A DNA stretch of 64,000 bases from Rhizobium sp. WSM4643. GTDB taxonomy: Bacteria > Pseudomonadota > Alphaproteobacteria > Rhizobiales > Rhizobiaceae. The notes under the pieces were generated by a model. The model was not told the origin of the DNA and did no database searches. It was given only the letters and a program-made list of their open reading frames with translations. This document shows, in pieces, positions 35,304-44,622 of this stretch. Location: assembly GCF_025152745.1 (NCBI RefSeq), contig NZ_CP104040.1, positions 4,307,501 through 4,371,500 of the forward strand, read 5' to 3'. Each line of letters starts with the position of its first letter. The first letter of the stretch is position 1. The translations under genes and the position numbers were made by a program.

Positions 35304-35357
35304 GAACGAATCGGAGACGAATCGCTGACTCGGCCATTTTCACCTTTCGTTCACGGC
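35304..35357. repeat. 54-bp repeat, copy 2
   Basis: Same length and same ends as copy 1 (GAACGAATC at the left, GTTCACGGC at the right), 202 bp downstream of it. The central hairpin is weaker (one G-T wobble and one mismatch). Three GANTC sites lie inside. Confidence 0.85.
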
Positions 35358-35511
35358 CACATCTGGTAGCGACTGCAGGTCCGGGTGCTAGATGCGGATC
35401 GATGATAGATCCCTTTGCCCTGCCTCGTTGTATGGGCATTAATCTTTCGAGAGCCGGATTCAGACGGCGTTAAGTCAAAGGCGGCTCATATTGGGGCCCC
35501 GATCAAACACG

Positions 35512-35565
35512 GAACGAATCGCTGACGAATCGGCGACATCGCGATTTTCCCGATTTGTTCACCGC
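35512..35565. repeat. 54-bp repeat, copy 3
   Basis: Begins GAACGAATC and ends TTGTTCACCGC, 208 bp after copy 2. The central hairpin is TCGCTGA-CGAA-TCGGCGA, with changes on both arms relative to copy 1 that keep pairing (one G-U). Confidence 0.83.
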
Positions 35566-35668
35566 AACATATTGTATTTACATGTCTTTTTAACCATAAT
35601 GGCAATTTCCGGAAATAACGGAACCTAAACCGTGAATCAGGCGCCGTCACATTTCCGGAGCTTAACCG

Positions 35669-35694
35669 GGAACAAAAATCGCCAATGTGTGTTT
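35669..35694 (+). promoter_or_regulatory. Near-consensus EcfG promoter of the DUF3309 gene
   Basis: GGAAC (35669-35673), a 17-bp spacer and GTTT (35691-35694) resemble the EcfG consensus GGAAC-N16/17-CGTT, with the less conserved C replaced. The ATG of the small DUF3309 gene lies 42 bp downstream. Confidence 0.5.
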
Positions 35695-35735
35695 CTCGTC
35701 CATCCAAATTGCCGATGAAATGAAGGAAACACACC

Positions 35736-35891
35736 ATGCTTGGCACAATACTTCTTATTATCCTCATTCTGCTCTTGATCGGAGCCCTGCCGAATTGGGG
35801 TTATAGCCGTGGCTGGGGCTATGGACCTTCCGGCGGTTTGGGGCTAGTTCTCGTGATTATCATTATCCTTGTACTAATGGGCCGCATCTAA
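35736..35891 (+). CDS. DUF3309 small hydrophobic membrane protein
   Basis: The 51-residue protein begins MLGTILLIILILLLIGALP and ends GLGLVLVIIIILVLMGRI, with WGYSRGWGYGPSGG between. The two short hydrophobic stretches around an aromatic-glycine linker are the DUF3309 pattern. It probably sits in the inner membrane; function is unknown, though such genes are often stress-induced. SD AAGGAA lies 8 bases before the ATG. It is 27 bp upstream of a glycine-zipper lipoprotein gene, so the two may be cotranscribed. Confidence 0.85.
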   Translation: MLGTILLIILILLLIGALPNWGYSRGWGYGPSGGLGLVLVIIIILVLMGRI

Positions 35892-35918
35892 AGCCCAACT
35901 AACCTGGGGAGTTACGAC

Positions 35919-36179
35919 ATGATGAAGAAGATTGTTCTTATTGGTGCCCTCGTCGGCGCCTTGGCATCCTGCACACCAACCGAGCAAGGTACGGCGATCG
36001 GCGCCGGCACCGGCGCGGTTATCGGCGGTGCCGTTACCAATAGCTGGGGTGGTGCCGCCGTCGGCGCCGTTGCCGGCGGCCTGACCGGCGCTCTGATCGG
36101 CCAGTCGGTCGAACGCCGCGGCTACTGCGTCTATCGCGACCGCTACGGCCGCCGCTACGAGGCTCGTTGCCGCTACTGA
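35919..36179 (+). CDS. Small glycine-zipper lipoprotein
   Basis: The 86-residue protein has a signal peptide ending in lipobox ALASC (C18), then alternating GTAIGAGTGAVIGGAV and GGAAVGAVAGGLTGALIG, a glycine-zipper membrane pair, and a short basic C-terminus rich in Tyr, Arg and Cys (RRGYCVYRDRYGRRY). Glycine-zipper lipoproteins (SlyB/OsmB-like) sit in the outer membrane and often respond to envelope or osmotic stress. GGGGAG precedes the ATG by 8 bases. An intrinsic terminator follows 23 bases after the stop. Confidence 0.85.
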   Translation: MMKKIVLIGALVGALASCTPTEQGTAIGAGTGAVIGGAVTNSWGGAAVGAVAGGLTGALIGQSVERRGYCVYRDRYGRRYEARCRY

Positions 36180-36202
36180 TCGGCAAGCATATCGGACTCC
36201 CA

Positions 36203-36230
36203 ACGGGCGCTTCGGCGCCCGTTTTTCTTT
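36203..36230 (+). terminator. Intrinsic terminator of the small lipoprotein operon
   Basis: An 8-bp stem ACGGGCGC / GCGCCCGT with a TTCG tetraloop is followed by TTTTTCTTTT. It ends the DUF3309-lipoprotein transcript. Confidence 0.93.
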
Positions 36231-36372
36231 TGGCTGCCACATCCGTCAACGTAACGTTGACAATTGGTTGCGAAAGTCAAATCTACCGCCGCCAAACGGC
36301 CAGGCACATATTTCCTTTACGAGCGCAACGGATAGGCAAAGCCGCCCGGCGCACCGGAAAGGAAACGTTTCC

Positions 36373-36513
36373 ATGATTCACACTTTGCTGAATTCCCTCG
36401 TCGCCGTTCTCATCGCGTCGGCTTTCCTGGCGACCGCGATATCAGTCCTCAGCAGCGAAGATCGCTCGCTGCGCAAAGTGCCGGCCAGTGTTCGGCCACA
36501 GCGACGTCCATAA
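36373..36513 (+). CDS. Small single-span membrane protein
   Basis: The 46-residue protein begins MIHTLLNSLVAVLIASAFLATAISVL, one membrane span, followed by a short basic tail (SLRKVPASVRPQRRP). No family is recognised. A perfect 12-bp palindrome, GGAAACGTTTCC, ends one base before the ATG and contains the only SD-like sequence. A hairpin follows at 36520-36547. It could be a small envelope protein. Confidence 0.5.
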   Translation: MIHTLLNSLVAVLIASAFLATAISVLSSEDRSLRKVPASVRPQRRP

Positions 36514-36519
36514 ACAGAG

Positions 36520-36547
36520 ATTGGCGCGTTCAGCCGGACGCGCCAAT
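36520..36547. terminator. Hairpin between the small membrane protein and phbB
   Basis: A stem ATTGGCGCGT / ACGCGCCAAT (36520-36529 and 36538-36547) with an 8-base loop lies between two convergent genes. No clear T-tract follows on either side. Confidence 0.5.
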
Positions 36548-36591
36548 TGCTTTGAATCTGATCTCTACTGTCGACTCCAAGACAGAAATGT

Positions 36592-37317
36592 CTAGGCGAA
36601 GAACTGTCCGCCATTGGCCGTCAGCGTCGAACCGGTGATGAAACCGGCATCGTCGGAGACGAGGAAGGTGACGCAGCGCGCGATCTCTTCCGGTTCGCCG
36701 AGACGGCCGACGGGAATCTGCGGAATGATGCGTTCGTTCAGCACCTTCTCCGGCACGGCAAGGACCATTTCCGTTCCGATGTAACCGGGGCAAATGGCGT
36801 TGACGGTGATGTTCTTGTTCGCCCCTTCCTGGGCCAGCGCCTTGGTGAAACCGAGATCGCCCGCCTTGGCCGCCGAATAGTTCACCTGGCCCATCTGGCC
36901 CTTCTGCCCGTTGATCGACGAGATATTGACGATACGGCCGAAGCTTCGGTCACGCATGCCGGTCCAGACCTGATGCGTCATGTTGAACAGGCCGGTGAGG
37001 TTCGTATTGATCACCTCGTGCCACTGCTGCTGCGTCATCTTGTGGAACATCGCGTCGCGGGTGATGCCGGCATTGTTGACGAGGATTTCGACCGGACCGA
37101 TCTCGCTTTCGACCCTGGCAATTCCCTCGCCGCAGGCGAGGTAATCCGAAACATCCCATTTGAACACCGGAACGCCGGTAACGTCGTGGAAGGCTTTGGC
37201 CTTCTCGTCGTTGCCGGCATAGCTGGCAGCGACCCTGTATCCGGCATTTTTCAGTGCCATGGATATTGCCGCGCCGATGCCGCGTGTGCCCCCGGTGACC
37301 AAAGCCACTCTGCTCAT
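36592..37317 (-). CDS. phbB: Acetoacetyl-CoA reductase
   Basis: The 241-residue short-chain dehydrogenase has the Rossmann motif TGGTRGIG, the NNAGITRD segment, catalytic serine in VNISSINGQKGQMGQ and the YSAAK tyrosine-lysine motif. It reduces acetoacetyl-CoA to (R)-3-hydroxybutyryl-CoA with NADPH, the second step of polyhydroxybutyrate synthesis. It is 71 bp downstream of phbA on the same strand, with the PHB regulator phaR divergent beyond. Confidence 0.95.
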   Translation of the reverse strand: MSRVALVTGGTRGIGAAISMALKNAGYRVAASYAGNDEKAKAFHDVTGVPVFKWDVSDYLACGEGIARVESEIGPVEILVNNAGITRDAMFHKMTQQQWHEVINTNLTGLFNMTHQVWTGMRDRSFGRIVNISSINGQKGQMGQVNYSAAKAGDLGFTKALAQEGANKNITVNAICPGYIGTEMVLAVPEKVLNERIIPQIPVGRLGEPEEIARCVTFLVSDDAGFITGSTLTANGGQFFA

Positions 37318-37388
37318 GTTCCGCTCCCCTATTGTTTTTCGCCCCGCCGCGTGGCGGGATCTTCAATCAAACATGGATCGTATGCTAT

Positions 37389-38570
<1,182 letters not shown>

Positions 38571-38808
38571 GGGGACGCTCCTCGTTTTCGTCTCACTTAC
38601 ATAAGTGGAAACTGGCAAAGCTTGGAGCACAAGTCAAACGCGAAGACCGGCAGCCGTCATTTTTAGGCAAAGCCCGTCAAAGCCCGATTCATCTGCTCTG
38701 TGAAAGGTTTGCCGCATCGCACAAAGAGATTGTCACCGGGCTTCTTTTGCGTTTACAGTCTCAAATGGAGGAATATCCATAAATCAGACGGGGGTCCAGG
38801 AGACTGAT

Positions 38809-39381
38809 ATGGCGAAGCATGAGGGTCAGATCGTTATCAAGAAATACGCCAATCGCCGCCTATACAACACGGGCACCAGCACCTACGTGACGCTGGAAGA
38901 CCTGGCGGAGATGGTGAAGAAGGGCGAAGAATTTACCGTACAGGATGCAAAAAGCGGAGATGACATCACCCATTCGGTGCTGACCCAGATCATCTTCGAA
39001 CAGGAATCGAAGACCGGCAACACGTTGCTCCCGATCTCCTTCCTGCGCCAGCTCATCACCTATTACGGCGATCAGATGCAGATGGTCGTGCCGAGCTTTC
39101 TCGAACATTCGATGCGCTCCTTCACCGAACAGCAGGCCCAGATGCGCGAGCAGGTGACCCGCGCCTTCGGCGAAACGCCGCTCGGCAAGAACCTGCAGTT
39201 GCCGATGCAGATGGTCGAGGACCATGTTCGCCGCAACACCGAGCTGTTTCAGCAGGCGATGCAGATGTTCTCGCCCTTCATGACGCCGCCCGCCAAGGAA
39301 AGCCGCAAGGCCGAGGCCAAGGATATCGACGAGTTGAAGGAACAACTCCGCGCTCTTCAGAACAAGCTCGACAACCTATAA
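38809..39381 (+). CDS. phaR: Polyhydroxyalkanoate synthesis repressor PhaR
   Basis: The 190-residue protein begins with the PHB/PHA accumulation regulator DNA-binding domain (VIKKYANRRLYNTGTSTYVTLEDLAEMVKKGEEFTVQDAKSGDDITHSVLTQIIFEQE), followed by helical PHB-binding repeats and a coiled-coil tail (DIDELKEQLRALQNKLDNL). PhaR represses phasin and other genes, including phb genes, until PHB granules titrate it. It is divergent from phbAB and its end overlaps the convergent membrane protein by 6 bases. Confidence 0.94.
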   Translation: MAKHEGQIVIKKYANRRLYNTGTSTYVTLEDLAEMVKKGEEFTVQDAKSGDDITHSVLTQIIFEQESKTGNTLLPISFLRQLITYYGDQMQMVVPSFLEHSMRSFTEQQAQMREQVTRAFGETPLGKNLQLPMQMVEDHVRRNTELFQQAMQMFSPFMTPPAKESRKAEAKDIDELKEQLRALQNKLDNL

Positions 39382-39789
39382 TCCGATCGACACATCCCGC
39401 CCGGCGCTCCGGATCGACACGGCAAAACCGCCGATGACATCGATCAGAGCGATCGTCATCAAAATGAAGAACACCTGCGTCGCAGCATCCCGGACGAGCA
39501 AAAACTCAACCAGGAAGGCGATGAACACCAGCATCGACAGCATGTGGTTGACGAGATTGCCGGGGCCGGTTCTGGTGGCTTTGAGGATTTCGAAGAACAG
39601 CACGACAAGTGCGATGACGATGAAAAGATCGCCGAGCGCCATGCTCCAGATGGCGCCCGAGATCATCGACAGCACGATGATATCATGTTGCAGTGCCGGA
39701 ATGCCGCCATCGCCCATCAGGCCCAGCATCGCGAGATTGTAAAGAATAAACGGGATAATCATTAGGGGCATGGCGGCTATCATCTGCAA
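39376..39789 (-). CDS. Four-span inner membrane protein of unknown function
   Basis: The 137-residue protein has about four hydrophobic spans (MIIPFILYNLAMLGLMG, GAIWSMALGDLFIVIALVVLFFEIL, MLSMLVFIAFLVEFLLV, FFILMTIALIDVIGGFAVS). I do not recognise a characterised family. It is convergent and overlaps the phaR end by 6 bases, a tail-to-tail arrangement that may let the two transcripts interfere. It starts beyond a 139-bp gap from rpmF. Confidence 0.7.
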   Translation of the reverse strand: MQMIAAMPLMIIPFILYNLAMLGLMGDGGIPALQHDIIVLSMISGAIWSMALGDLFIVIALVVLFFEILKATRTGPGNLVNHMLSMLVFIAFLVEFLLVRDAATQVFFILMTIALIDVIGGFAVSIRSAGRDVSIGL

Positions 39790-39871
39790 TCTCCCAGCGC
39801 ATCATGGAAGAATACTGCCGCAAACCGTTGCCTGACTGCAAGTCATTGCAAATATTATATCGTCGATATGC

Positions 39872-39896
39872 AAAAGGCCGGCGTGACGCCGGCCTT
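39872..39896 (-). terminator. Intrinsic terminator of rpmF
   Basis: A 10-bp stem AAGGCCGGCG / CGCCGGCCTT with a TGA loop is followed on the minus strand by TTTTG. It lies 32 bp after the rpmF stop. Confidence 0.85.
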
Positions 39897-39928
39897 GAAA
39901 CTTCGATCGGACAAGCCGGATCGGGAAA

Positions 39929-40114
39929 TTATGCGCTTTCCTTCGGCGTCAGAACCTGGCGGCCGCGATACATACCGGTCTTCAGGTCGATATGATGCGG
40001 GCGACGCAGTTCGCCGGAGTTCTTGTCTTCGACGTAAGTCGGAGCCTTCAGGGCGTCTGCCGAACGGCGCATACCGCGCTTGGACGGGCTTGTTTTTCTC
40101 TTCGGTACAGCCAT
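39929..40114 (-). CDS. rpmF: Ribosomal protein L32
   Basis: The 61-residue protein begins [22 protein letters not shown] and ends with [21 protein letters not shown], matching the alphaproteobacterial L32 family; it has no zinc-ribbon cysteines, as expected for this branch. It is part of the large ribosomal subunit. ATG at 40114 is the family start. GANTC-like and REP elements are absent; transcription ends in a strong terminator. Confidence 0.95.
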
Positions 40115-40269
40115 TTCTCTTACTCCACTTGCGGGCAAAACATTCCCACGGCCAGACTGGCGGCCGAAACGGACATGTCGCGATTTCGGAATTTGGCGCG
40201 CTTATACATGCAAGGGGTGGCGTTGACCAGTCCCCATGCGTATTTTTTGCGAAGCCGATGATTCCGGGC

Positions 40270-40917
40270 TCAGACTTCGTCCTCCGGTACGATCCACGGC
40301 TCGGCGCGGGCCGCCTCTTCCCATTTTCGCCAGGCCGGATGCGCCTTCATGGTCTCCATATAGGCCAGGATGTCGTTTCGGCTGACGAGATCATAGATGT
40401 CGAACCGGTTGACGACAGGTGCAAACATCGCATCCGCCCCGCTGAACGCGCCAAACAGAAACGGTCCGCCGGATTGCTGCAGGAGGTCGCGCCAGATCGT
40501 CTCGATGCGGCTGGTGTCGGCGTCGACACCATCCGGCAACGCGATCTTGCCCTTTGGCCGGCGGATATTCATCGGGCAGGCGCTGCGCAGCGCCCGGAAG
40601 CTCGAGAGCATTTCCATCGAAACCGATCGGGCGAGCGCCCGCTCGGCCCGATCCCTCGGCAGAAGGCCGGCGTCCGGATAAAGTTCGGCGACATATTCGA
40701 TGATCGCCAGCGATTCCCAGATCTTCAATGCGCCGTGCTTGAGAAGCGGCACCCGCCCGGTCGGCGAAATCGCCTTGATATTGGGATTGCCACCCGCATC
40801 GTCGAACGGGATCAGGACTTCCTCGAAATCGATTCCGGCAGCCGTCAGCGCCATCCACGGCCGGAACGACCAGGAGGAATAGTTCTTGTTGGCGATGTAA
40901 AGCGTCGGTTTGTCCAT
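40270..40917 (-). CDS. Glutathione S-transferase family protein
   Basis: The 215-residue protein has an N-terminal thioredoxin-fold GSH-binding domain (LYIANKNYSSWSFRPWMALTAAGIDFEEV, then ISPTGRVPLLKHGALKIWESLAIIEYVAELYP with the SLAI glutathione-contact segment) and an alpha-helical C-terminal domain. The catalytic residue is uncertain: serine S14/S15 in NYSSWSFR is a candidate. The substrate is unknown. It is 13 bp upstream of a DUF1868 gene on the same strand, probably not a strict operon. Confidence 0.9.
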   Translation of the reverse strand: MDKPTLYIANKNYSSWSFRPWMALTAAGIDFEEVLIPFDDAGGNPNIKAISPTGRVPLLKHGALKIWESLAIIEYVAELYPDAGLLPRDRAERALARSVSMEMLSSFRALRSACPMNIRRPKGKIALPDGVDADTSRIETIWRDLLQQSGGPFLFGAFSGADAMFAPVVNRFDIYDLVSRNDILAYMETMKAHPAWRKWEEAARAEPWIVPEDEV

Positions 40918-40930
40918 GGGCCTCTCCCGT

Positions 40931-41653
40931 TCAGGCTTCGAAATCGAAGATCAGCAATTCGTGGAAATGGTTCATATCCTCGAACACGCAGAATGCCGGC
41001 GGTGTCAGCTCGAAAACAACCGCCTTGCGGCGGATATCGTCGGCCACATCATCGAGCATCGCCTGCCAGCGCGGCAAGGCTTCATCCTCCAGCCGTTCGA
41101 TCGCATAGGCGAAGGTTATATGGAACTTATAGTCCTCATGGTTCGGCTGGCGATAGCCGAGAAGATCGGCCAGTGCGCTGCGCCAGGCGCGCATGATCTT
41201 GCGGTCGTTCGCCGTCGCCCCGTCGACGAGCAGGCCCGACGGACGCGCTTCGACGATGGCGACCTTGAAGGGGTCAAACATCGAGAAACCTTCCAGCCTT
41301 GCCGCCATCAGCGCGGTCATGTCGTCGATGGGCGTATCGAGAGGGAGATCGCTTGGCCAGTAATCCTGCCGGCGCCTGGTCTCGATGACACCTTCGAAAA
41401 GCGTCATGTGAATGCTTGATATCGGCGTGAAGAGGAACTGCGGGGCCTCGGTCATCGCCAGATATTTTTCACGCGCTTCGATCAGCGCCGTCTGCGTCTG
41501 CGAGCCCTTCTCGAGATGACAGACGATGGTGTTGCCGGCTTCCGGCAGAAAGCCGCCGTGCTTGCCATAACGGCTGCCGAGATGGGCGGGCGGGGTCGGA
41601 TTATGCGCCTTCGAATAAAAGAGAAGCTCCGGCGAAAATGTCGTGATGGTCAT
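40931..41653 (-). CDS. DUF1868 / 2H phosphoesterase-fold protein
   Basis: The 240-residue protein has two H-x-T motifs, SSIHMTLFEGV and KFHITFAYAIE, about 115 residues apart. That is the pattern of 2H phosphoesterases (ligT-like), and the overall sequence matches DUF1868. Such enzymes act on cyclic phosphodiesters of nucleotides or RNA. The substrate here is unknown. ATG at 41653 is preferred; ATG at 41683 is possible. It follows the mtgA stop by 95 bp on the same strand. Confidence 0.78.
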   Translation of the reverse strand: MTITTFSPELLFYSKAHNPTPPAHLGSRYGKHGGFLPEAGNTIVCHLEKGSQTQTALIEAREKYLAMTEAPQFLFTPISSIHMTLFEGVIETRRRQDYWPSDLPLDTPIDDMTALMAARLEGFSMFDPFKVAIVEARPSGLLVDGATANDRKIMRAWRSALADLLGYRQPNHEDYKFHITFAYAIERLEDEALPRWQAMLDDVADDIRRKAVVFELTPPAFCVFEDMNHFHELLIFDFEA

Positions 41654-41748
41654 GGGCGAATCGGGGCTCTGGTTGGACTGCATTCGCCCATATGGCAGAA
41701 CCAAGACTGTCAGATGACGCTTGCCGGTTTCAATGACAAGTTCTGATG

Positions 41749-42450
41749 TCAATCATAGATGCACCTGATGTAATCGCCCGAACCTTGCCCGCGTCTCTCG
41801 ATGACGCCCGCGAGCCGGCGAAGGCCTCGTCCGGGCTTGCCGGCATTGCGGTCGATCGGGTTTGGCAGCGAGACGGCAAGCAGCGATGCCTGGCGCCGCG
41901 TGAGCTTCGAGGCGGGCACCTTGAAATGATGCTGGGCCGCCGCTTCGATGCCGTAGATGCCGGGACCCCATTCGGCAATGTTGAGATAAATTTCCATCAG
42001 CCGTCGTTTCGACAAGACGAAATCCGTGGTCACCGCGAGCGGAAGTTCCAGCCCCTTGCGCACGAAGGAGCGGCCGTTCCAGAGGAAGAGGTTCTTCGCC
42101 GTCTGCATTGGGATGGTACTGCCGCCGCGCGTCGCCTGACCTTTCAGCGTATCCTCGACCAGCATGCGCATTTCCGCCCAGTCGACGCCGCCGTGAAAGC
42201 AATACTGCCCGTCCTCCGACATCATCACCGACTGCACCGCAACTGGGGCGATTTTATCAAGCGATACCCATTGCCTGTCGTAACCACGCAGCAGCACGAG
42301 ATCGCGCAGCATCAGCGTCGAGACGGGGTGAATGAAGGGCAACAGATAGAAAAAGATCAACGCATAGGGAAGGATCAGCACGATCAGCATGGCAACAACG
42401 ATGCGTTTCAACACACGCCGGTCTTCGAACCATCGCCGACGAGCCGGCAT
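41749..42450 (-). CDS. mtgA: Monofunctional peptidoglycan glycosyltransferase
   Basis: The 233-residue protein has an N-terminal membrane anchor ([23 protein letters not shown]) and the GT51 catalytic domain with the signature segments [38 protein letters not shown] and [19 protein letters not shown]. The catalytic glutamate lies in the SEDGQ segment. It polymerises lipid II glycan strands in the periplasm without a transpeptidase domain. I chose ATG at 42450; a TTG at 42486 would add 12 residues. It is divergent from ispA. Confidence 0.93.
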   Translation of the reverse strand: MPARRRWFEDRRVLKRIVVAMLIVLILPYALIFFYLLPFIHPVSTLMLRDLVLLRGYDRQWVSLDKIAPVAVQSVMMSEDGQYCFHGGVDWAEMRMLVEDTLKGQATRGGSTIPMQTAKNLFLWNGRSFVRKGLELPLAVTTDFVLSKRRLMEIYLNIAEWGPGIYGIEAAAQHHFKVPASKLTRRQASLLAVSLPNPIDRNAGKPGRGLRRLAGVIERRGQGSGDYIRCIYD

Positions 42451-42621
42451 GTCGACGCTGTCCTCTCTCTCTGGCGCTATATCCAATGTCCCCAGTCCGA
42501 TTTCGCTCCTGTCGTTCTCATAACGCCTGTGCAGAGCTTATGCCAGAGTGCGTGGCAAAACTTGCTGCCGCCATCGACAATTCCGTTGCAAGCCCGGGGG
42601 CGCTCATGCCAAACAGCGCCC

Positions 42622-43536
42622 ATGGACGCGAACCGGGACACTTTCGAGACGAGGCTGAAGAACAACGCCCGCGAGATCGAGGCGCTGCTCGACGCATTGC
42701 TTTCACCAAATGCTCTTTCCGATGAAATGGCCAGGCCCGAGACGCTGCGCGATGCCATGCACTATGCCGTGTTGAACGGCGGCAAGCGGCTGCGCCCGTT
42801 TCTCGTCGTCGAAAGTGCCGCCCTTCTCGGCGGCGACGCCGAGGCGGCACTTCGCGTCGGCGCCGCGCTCGAATGCGTCCACTGCTATTCCCTCGTGCAT
42901 GACGACCTGCCGGCCATGGACGATGACGACCTGCGCCGCGGCAAACCGACGGTACACATCAAGTTCGACGAAGCGACGGCAATCCTCGCCGGCGACAGCC
43001 TGCTGACCTATGCCTTCGACATCATCGCCGCGCCGGAAACGACCCTTGCCGATACGAGCAAGGCATCGCTGGTACTGGCCCTTGCCCGCGCAGCCGGTCT
43101 CGGCGGCATGGCCGGCGGCCAGGCGCTCGATCTCGCGGCGGAAAGGCAGGCGCCCGACGAGGCCGGCATCATCCGCCTGCAGGCGATGAAAACAGGCGCG
43201 CTGATCCGCTTCGCCTGCGAAGCCGGCGCCGTCATCTCGGCAAGCCCGCCGGACGATCGCCGCCGCCTGCGCGCCTTCGGCGAAAAGATCGGCCTTGCCT
43301 TCCAGCTTGCCGACGACATTCTCGACCTGACCTCGGATGCGGCGACCATGGGCAAGGCGACCGGCAAGGATGCGGCCCGCGGCAAGGGAACACTCGTCGC
43401 CTTGCGCGGTATGGAGTGGGCTGAGAGCCAACTCCGTGAGCACGTCCGCGATGCCGAGGCGCTGCTGGGCCCCTACGGTGCCCGCGCCTCGACCCTCATC
43501 GCTGCAGCGCATTTCATCGCCGACCGGAAGAACTGA
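42622..43536 (+). CDS. ispA: Farnesyl diphosphate synthase (polyprenyl synthetase)
   Basis: The 304-residue protein has the two aspartate-rich motifs of trans-prenyltransferases, DDLPAMDDDD (first) and DDILD (second), plus NGGKRLRPFL near the N-terminus. It condenses IPP with DMAPP and GPP to make farnesyl diphosphate for quinones, hopanoids and undecaprenyl carrier. A very long N-terminal extension of the same frame back to 41746 is antisense to mtgA and rejected. The nearby ispG gene makes this a small isoprenoid neighbourhood. Confidence 0.94.
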   Translation: MDANRDTFETRLKNNAREIEALLDALLSPNALSDEMARPETLRDAMHYAVLNGGKRLRPFLVVESAALLGGDAEAALRVGAALECVHCYSLVHDDLPAMDDDDLRRGKPTVHIKFDEATAILAGDSLLTYAFDIIAAPETTLADTSKASLVLALARAAGLGGMAGGQALDLAAERQAPDEAGIIRLQAMKTGALIRFACEAGAVISASPPDDRRRLRAFGEKIGLAFQLADDILDLTSDAATMGKATGKDAARGKGTLVALRGMEWAESQLREHVRDAEALLGPYGARASTLIAAAHFIADRKN

Positions 43537-43544
43537 ACCGCAGG

Positions 43545-44606
43545 TCAGGCTGCCAGTATCTCCTTGAGAGCTGAAACCAGGCGAGCACACTCCTCGTCCG
43601 TGCCGATGCTGATCCGCAGGAAATCCGAAATACGCGGCTTGGCGAAATGCCGAACGAGAATGCCGCGCTCCCGCAGGGCGGCTTGAAGCGCTACCCCCGA
43701 CCGGCTTTCGTGCCTCGCGAAAACGAAATTCGCCTGCGACGGCAGAACCTCGAAATCCAGCGCTTCAAGTTCCGCGACCAGGTTTTTCCGGCTGGCGATG
43801 ACTTTCCCCCGGCATGTCTCGAACCATGCCTCGTCCTTAATCGCCGCCGTCGCAGCAAGCTGCGCCAGGCGATCGAGCGGATAGGAATTGAAACTGTCCT
43901 TGACCCGCTCCAGCGCCTCGATCAGCGGCCGCTGTCCCAGCGCGAAGCCGATGCGCAGACCGGCAAGCGAACGGGATTTCGACAGGGTCTGGATTACCAG
44001 CAGGTTGGGATGCCTGGCTATCAGCGGGATAGCGCTTTCACCGCCGAAATCGATATAGGCCTCGTCTATGACGACGACCGCATCCGGATGGGCGGCAAGA
44101 AGTGCTTCGATACCGGCAAGCGGCAGGCCGATACCGGTCGGTGCATTCGGATTGGGGATGATGATCGCGCCGCATGCTCTGTCGTAATCTTCCAGCCGGA
44201 TCCGGAACCCATCATCAACAGGTATCTCGATCGCTTCGACGCCGTATAGCAGGCTATAGGTCGAATAGAAGGCATAGGTCACATCGGGATAGAGAAGCGG
44301 TCGCTCATGTTTCAGCAGCGCCTGGTACGCATGCGCAAGAACCTCGTCGGAGCCGTTGCCGACGAATATTTCTTCCGCCGTCAGGCCGAAACGGGCCGCG
44401 ATCGTCTCGCGCAATTCGGTAGCAGTGGGGTCGGGATAGAGCCGCAGGCGATCGTCCGCCGCTTCCCGGATCGCCTCGAGTGCCATCGGGGACGGCCCGT
44501 AAGGATTTTCGTTGGTATTGAGCTTGACCATGTTCGCGATACGGGGCTGCTCGCCGGCGACATAGGGCCGAAGCTTGCTGACGATATCAGACCAGAACCG
44601 GCTCAT
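43545..44606 (-). CDS. hisC: Histidinol-phosphate aminotransferase
   Basis: The 353-residue PLP enzyme has [23 protein letters not shown] sequence ([15 protein letters not shown]), the PNPNAPTG motif, DEAYIDFGG and the PLP lysine in [14 protein letters not shown]. It converts imidazole acetol-phosphate to histidinol-phosphate. Rhizobia often carry more than one hisC, so this may be a paralogue that serves another aromatic pathway. ATG at 44606 matches family length. It is 16 bp after the ispG stop on the same strand. Confidence 0.9.
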   Translation of the reverse strand: MSRFWSDIVSKLRPYVAGEQPRIANMVKLNTNENPYGPSPMALEAIREAADDRLRLYPDPTATELRETIAARFGLTAEEIFVGNGSDEVLAHAYQALLKHERPLLYPDVTYAFYSTYSLLYGVEAIEIPVDDGFRIRLEDYDRACGAIIIPNPNAPTGIGLPLAGIEALLAAHPDAVVVIDEAYIDFGGESAIPLIARHPNLLVIQTLSKSRSLAGLRIGFALGQRPLIEALERVKDSFNSYPLDRLAQLAATAAIKDEAWFETCRGKVIASRKNLVAELEALDFEVLPSQANFVFARHESRSGVALQAALRERGILVRHFAKPRISDFLRISIGTDEECARLVSALKEILAA

Positions 44607-44622
44607 GCGAACCTGCGGGCGC

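Larger units (their letters stand above)
34928..35735. other. 808-bp gene-free region with tandem repeats and clustered GANTC sites
   Basis: No gene is convincing on either strand; short minus frames at 35173-35439 and 35486-35767 simply translate the repeats. The region holds three 54-bp repeats (listed separately) and 17 GANTC sites between 35059 and 35638, where about 2 would be expected by chance. It also carries the helicase promoter (minus strand) and the promoter of the downstream DUF3309 gene (plus strand). Confidence 0.75.

Noticed and set aside
35304..35565. EcfG promoters within the 54-bp repeats (GGAAC at the left ends of copies 2 and 3)
   Set aside because: At 16-17 bp spacing the repeats show GCTG or GGCG rather than CGTT, so the -10 element is missing.
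35059..35638. Chromosomal origin or plasmid replication origin at the GANTC repeat region
   Set aside because: No dnaA, hemE, parAB or repABC genes nearby and no run of TTATCCACA-type DnaA boxes was seen, so origin function is not supported from sequence alone.
35173..35767. Two minus-strand frames (88 and 93 codons) with similar segments
   Set aside because: Their similarity is caused by the underlying 54-bp DNA repeats; composition is not protein-like and no ribosome site was found.
41746..42621. N-terminal extension of ispA of about 290 codons
   Set aside because: The extension is antisense to mtgA, which has clear GT51 motifs; the family start of IspA is ATG 42622.
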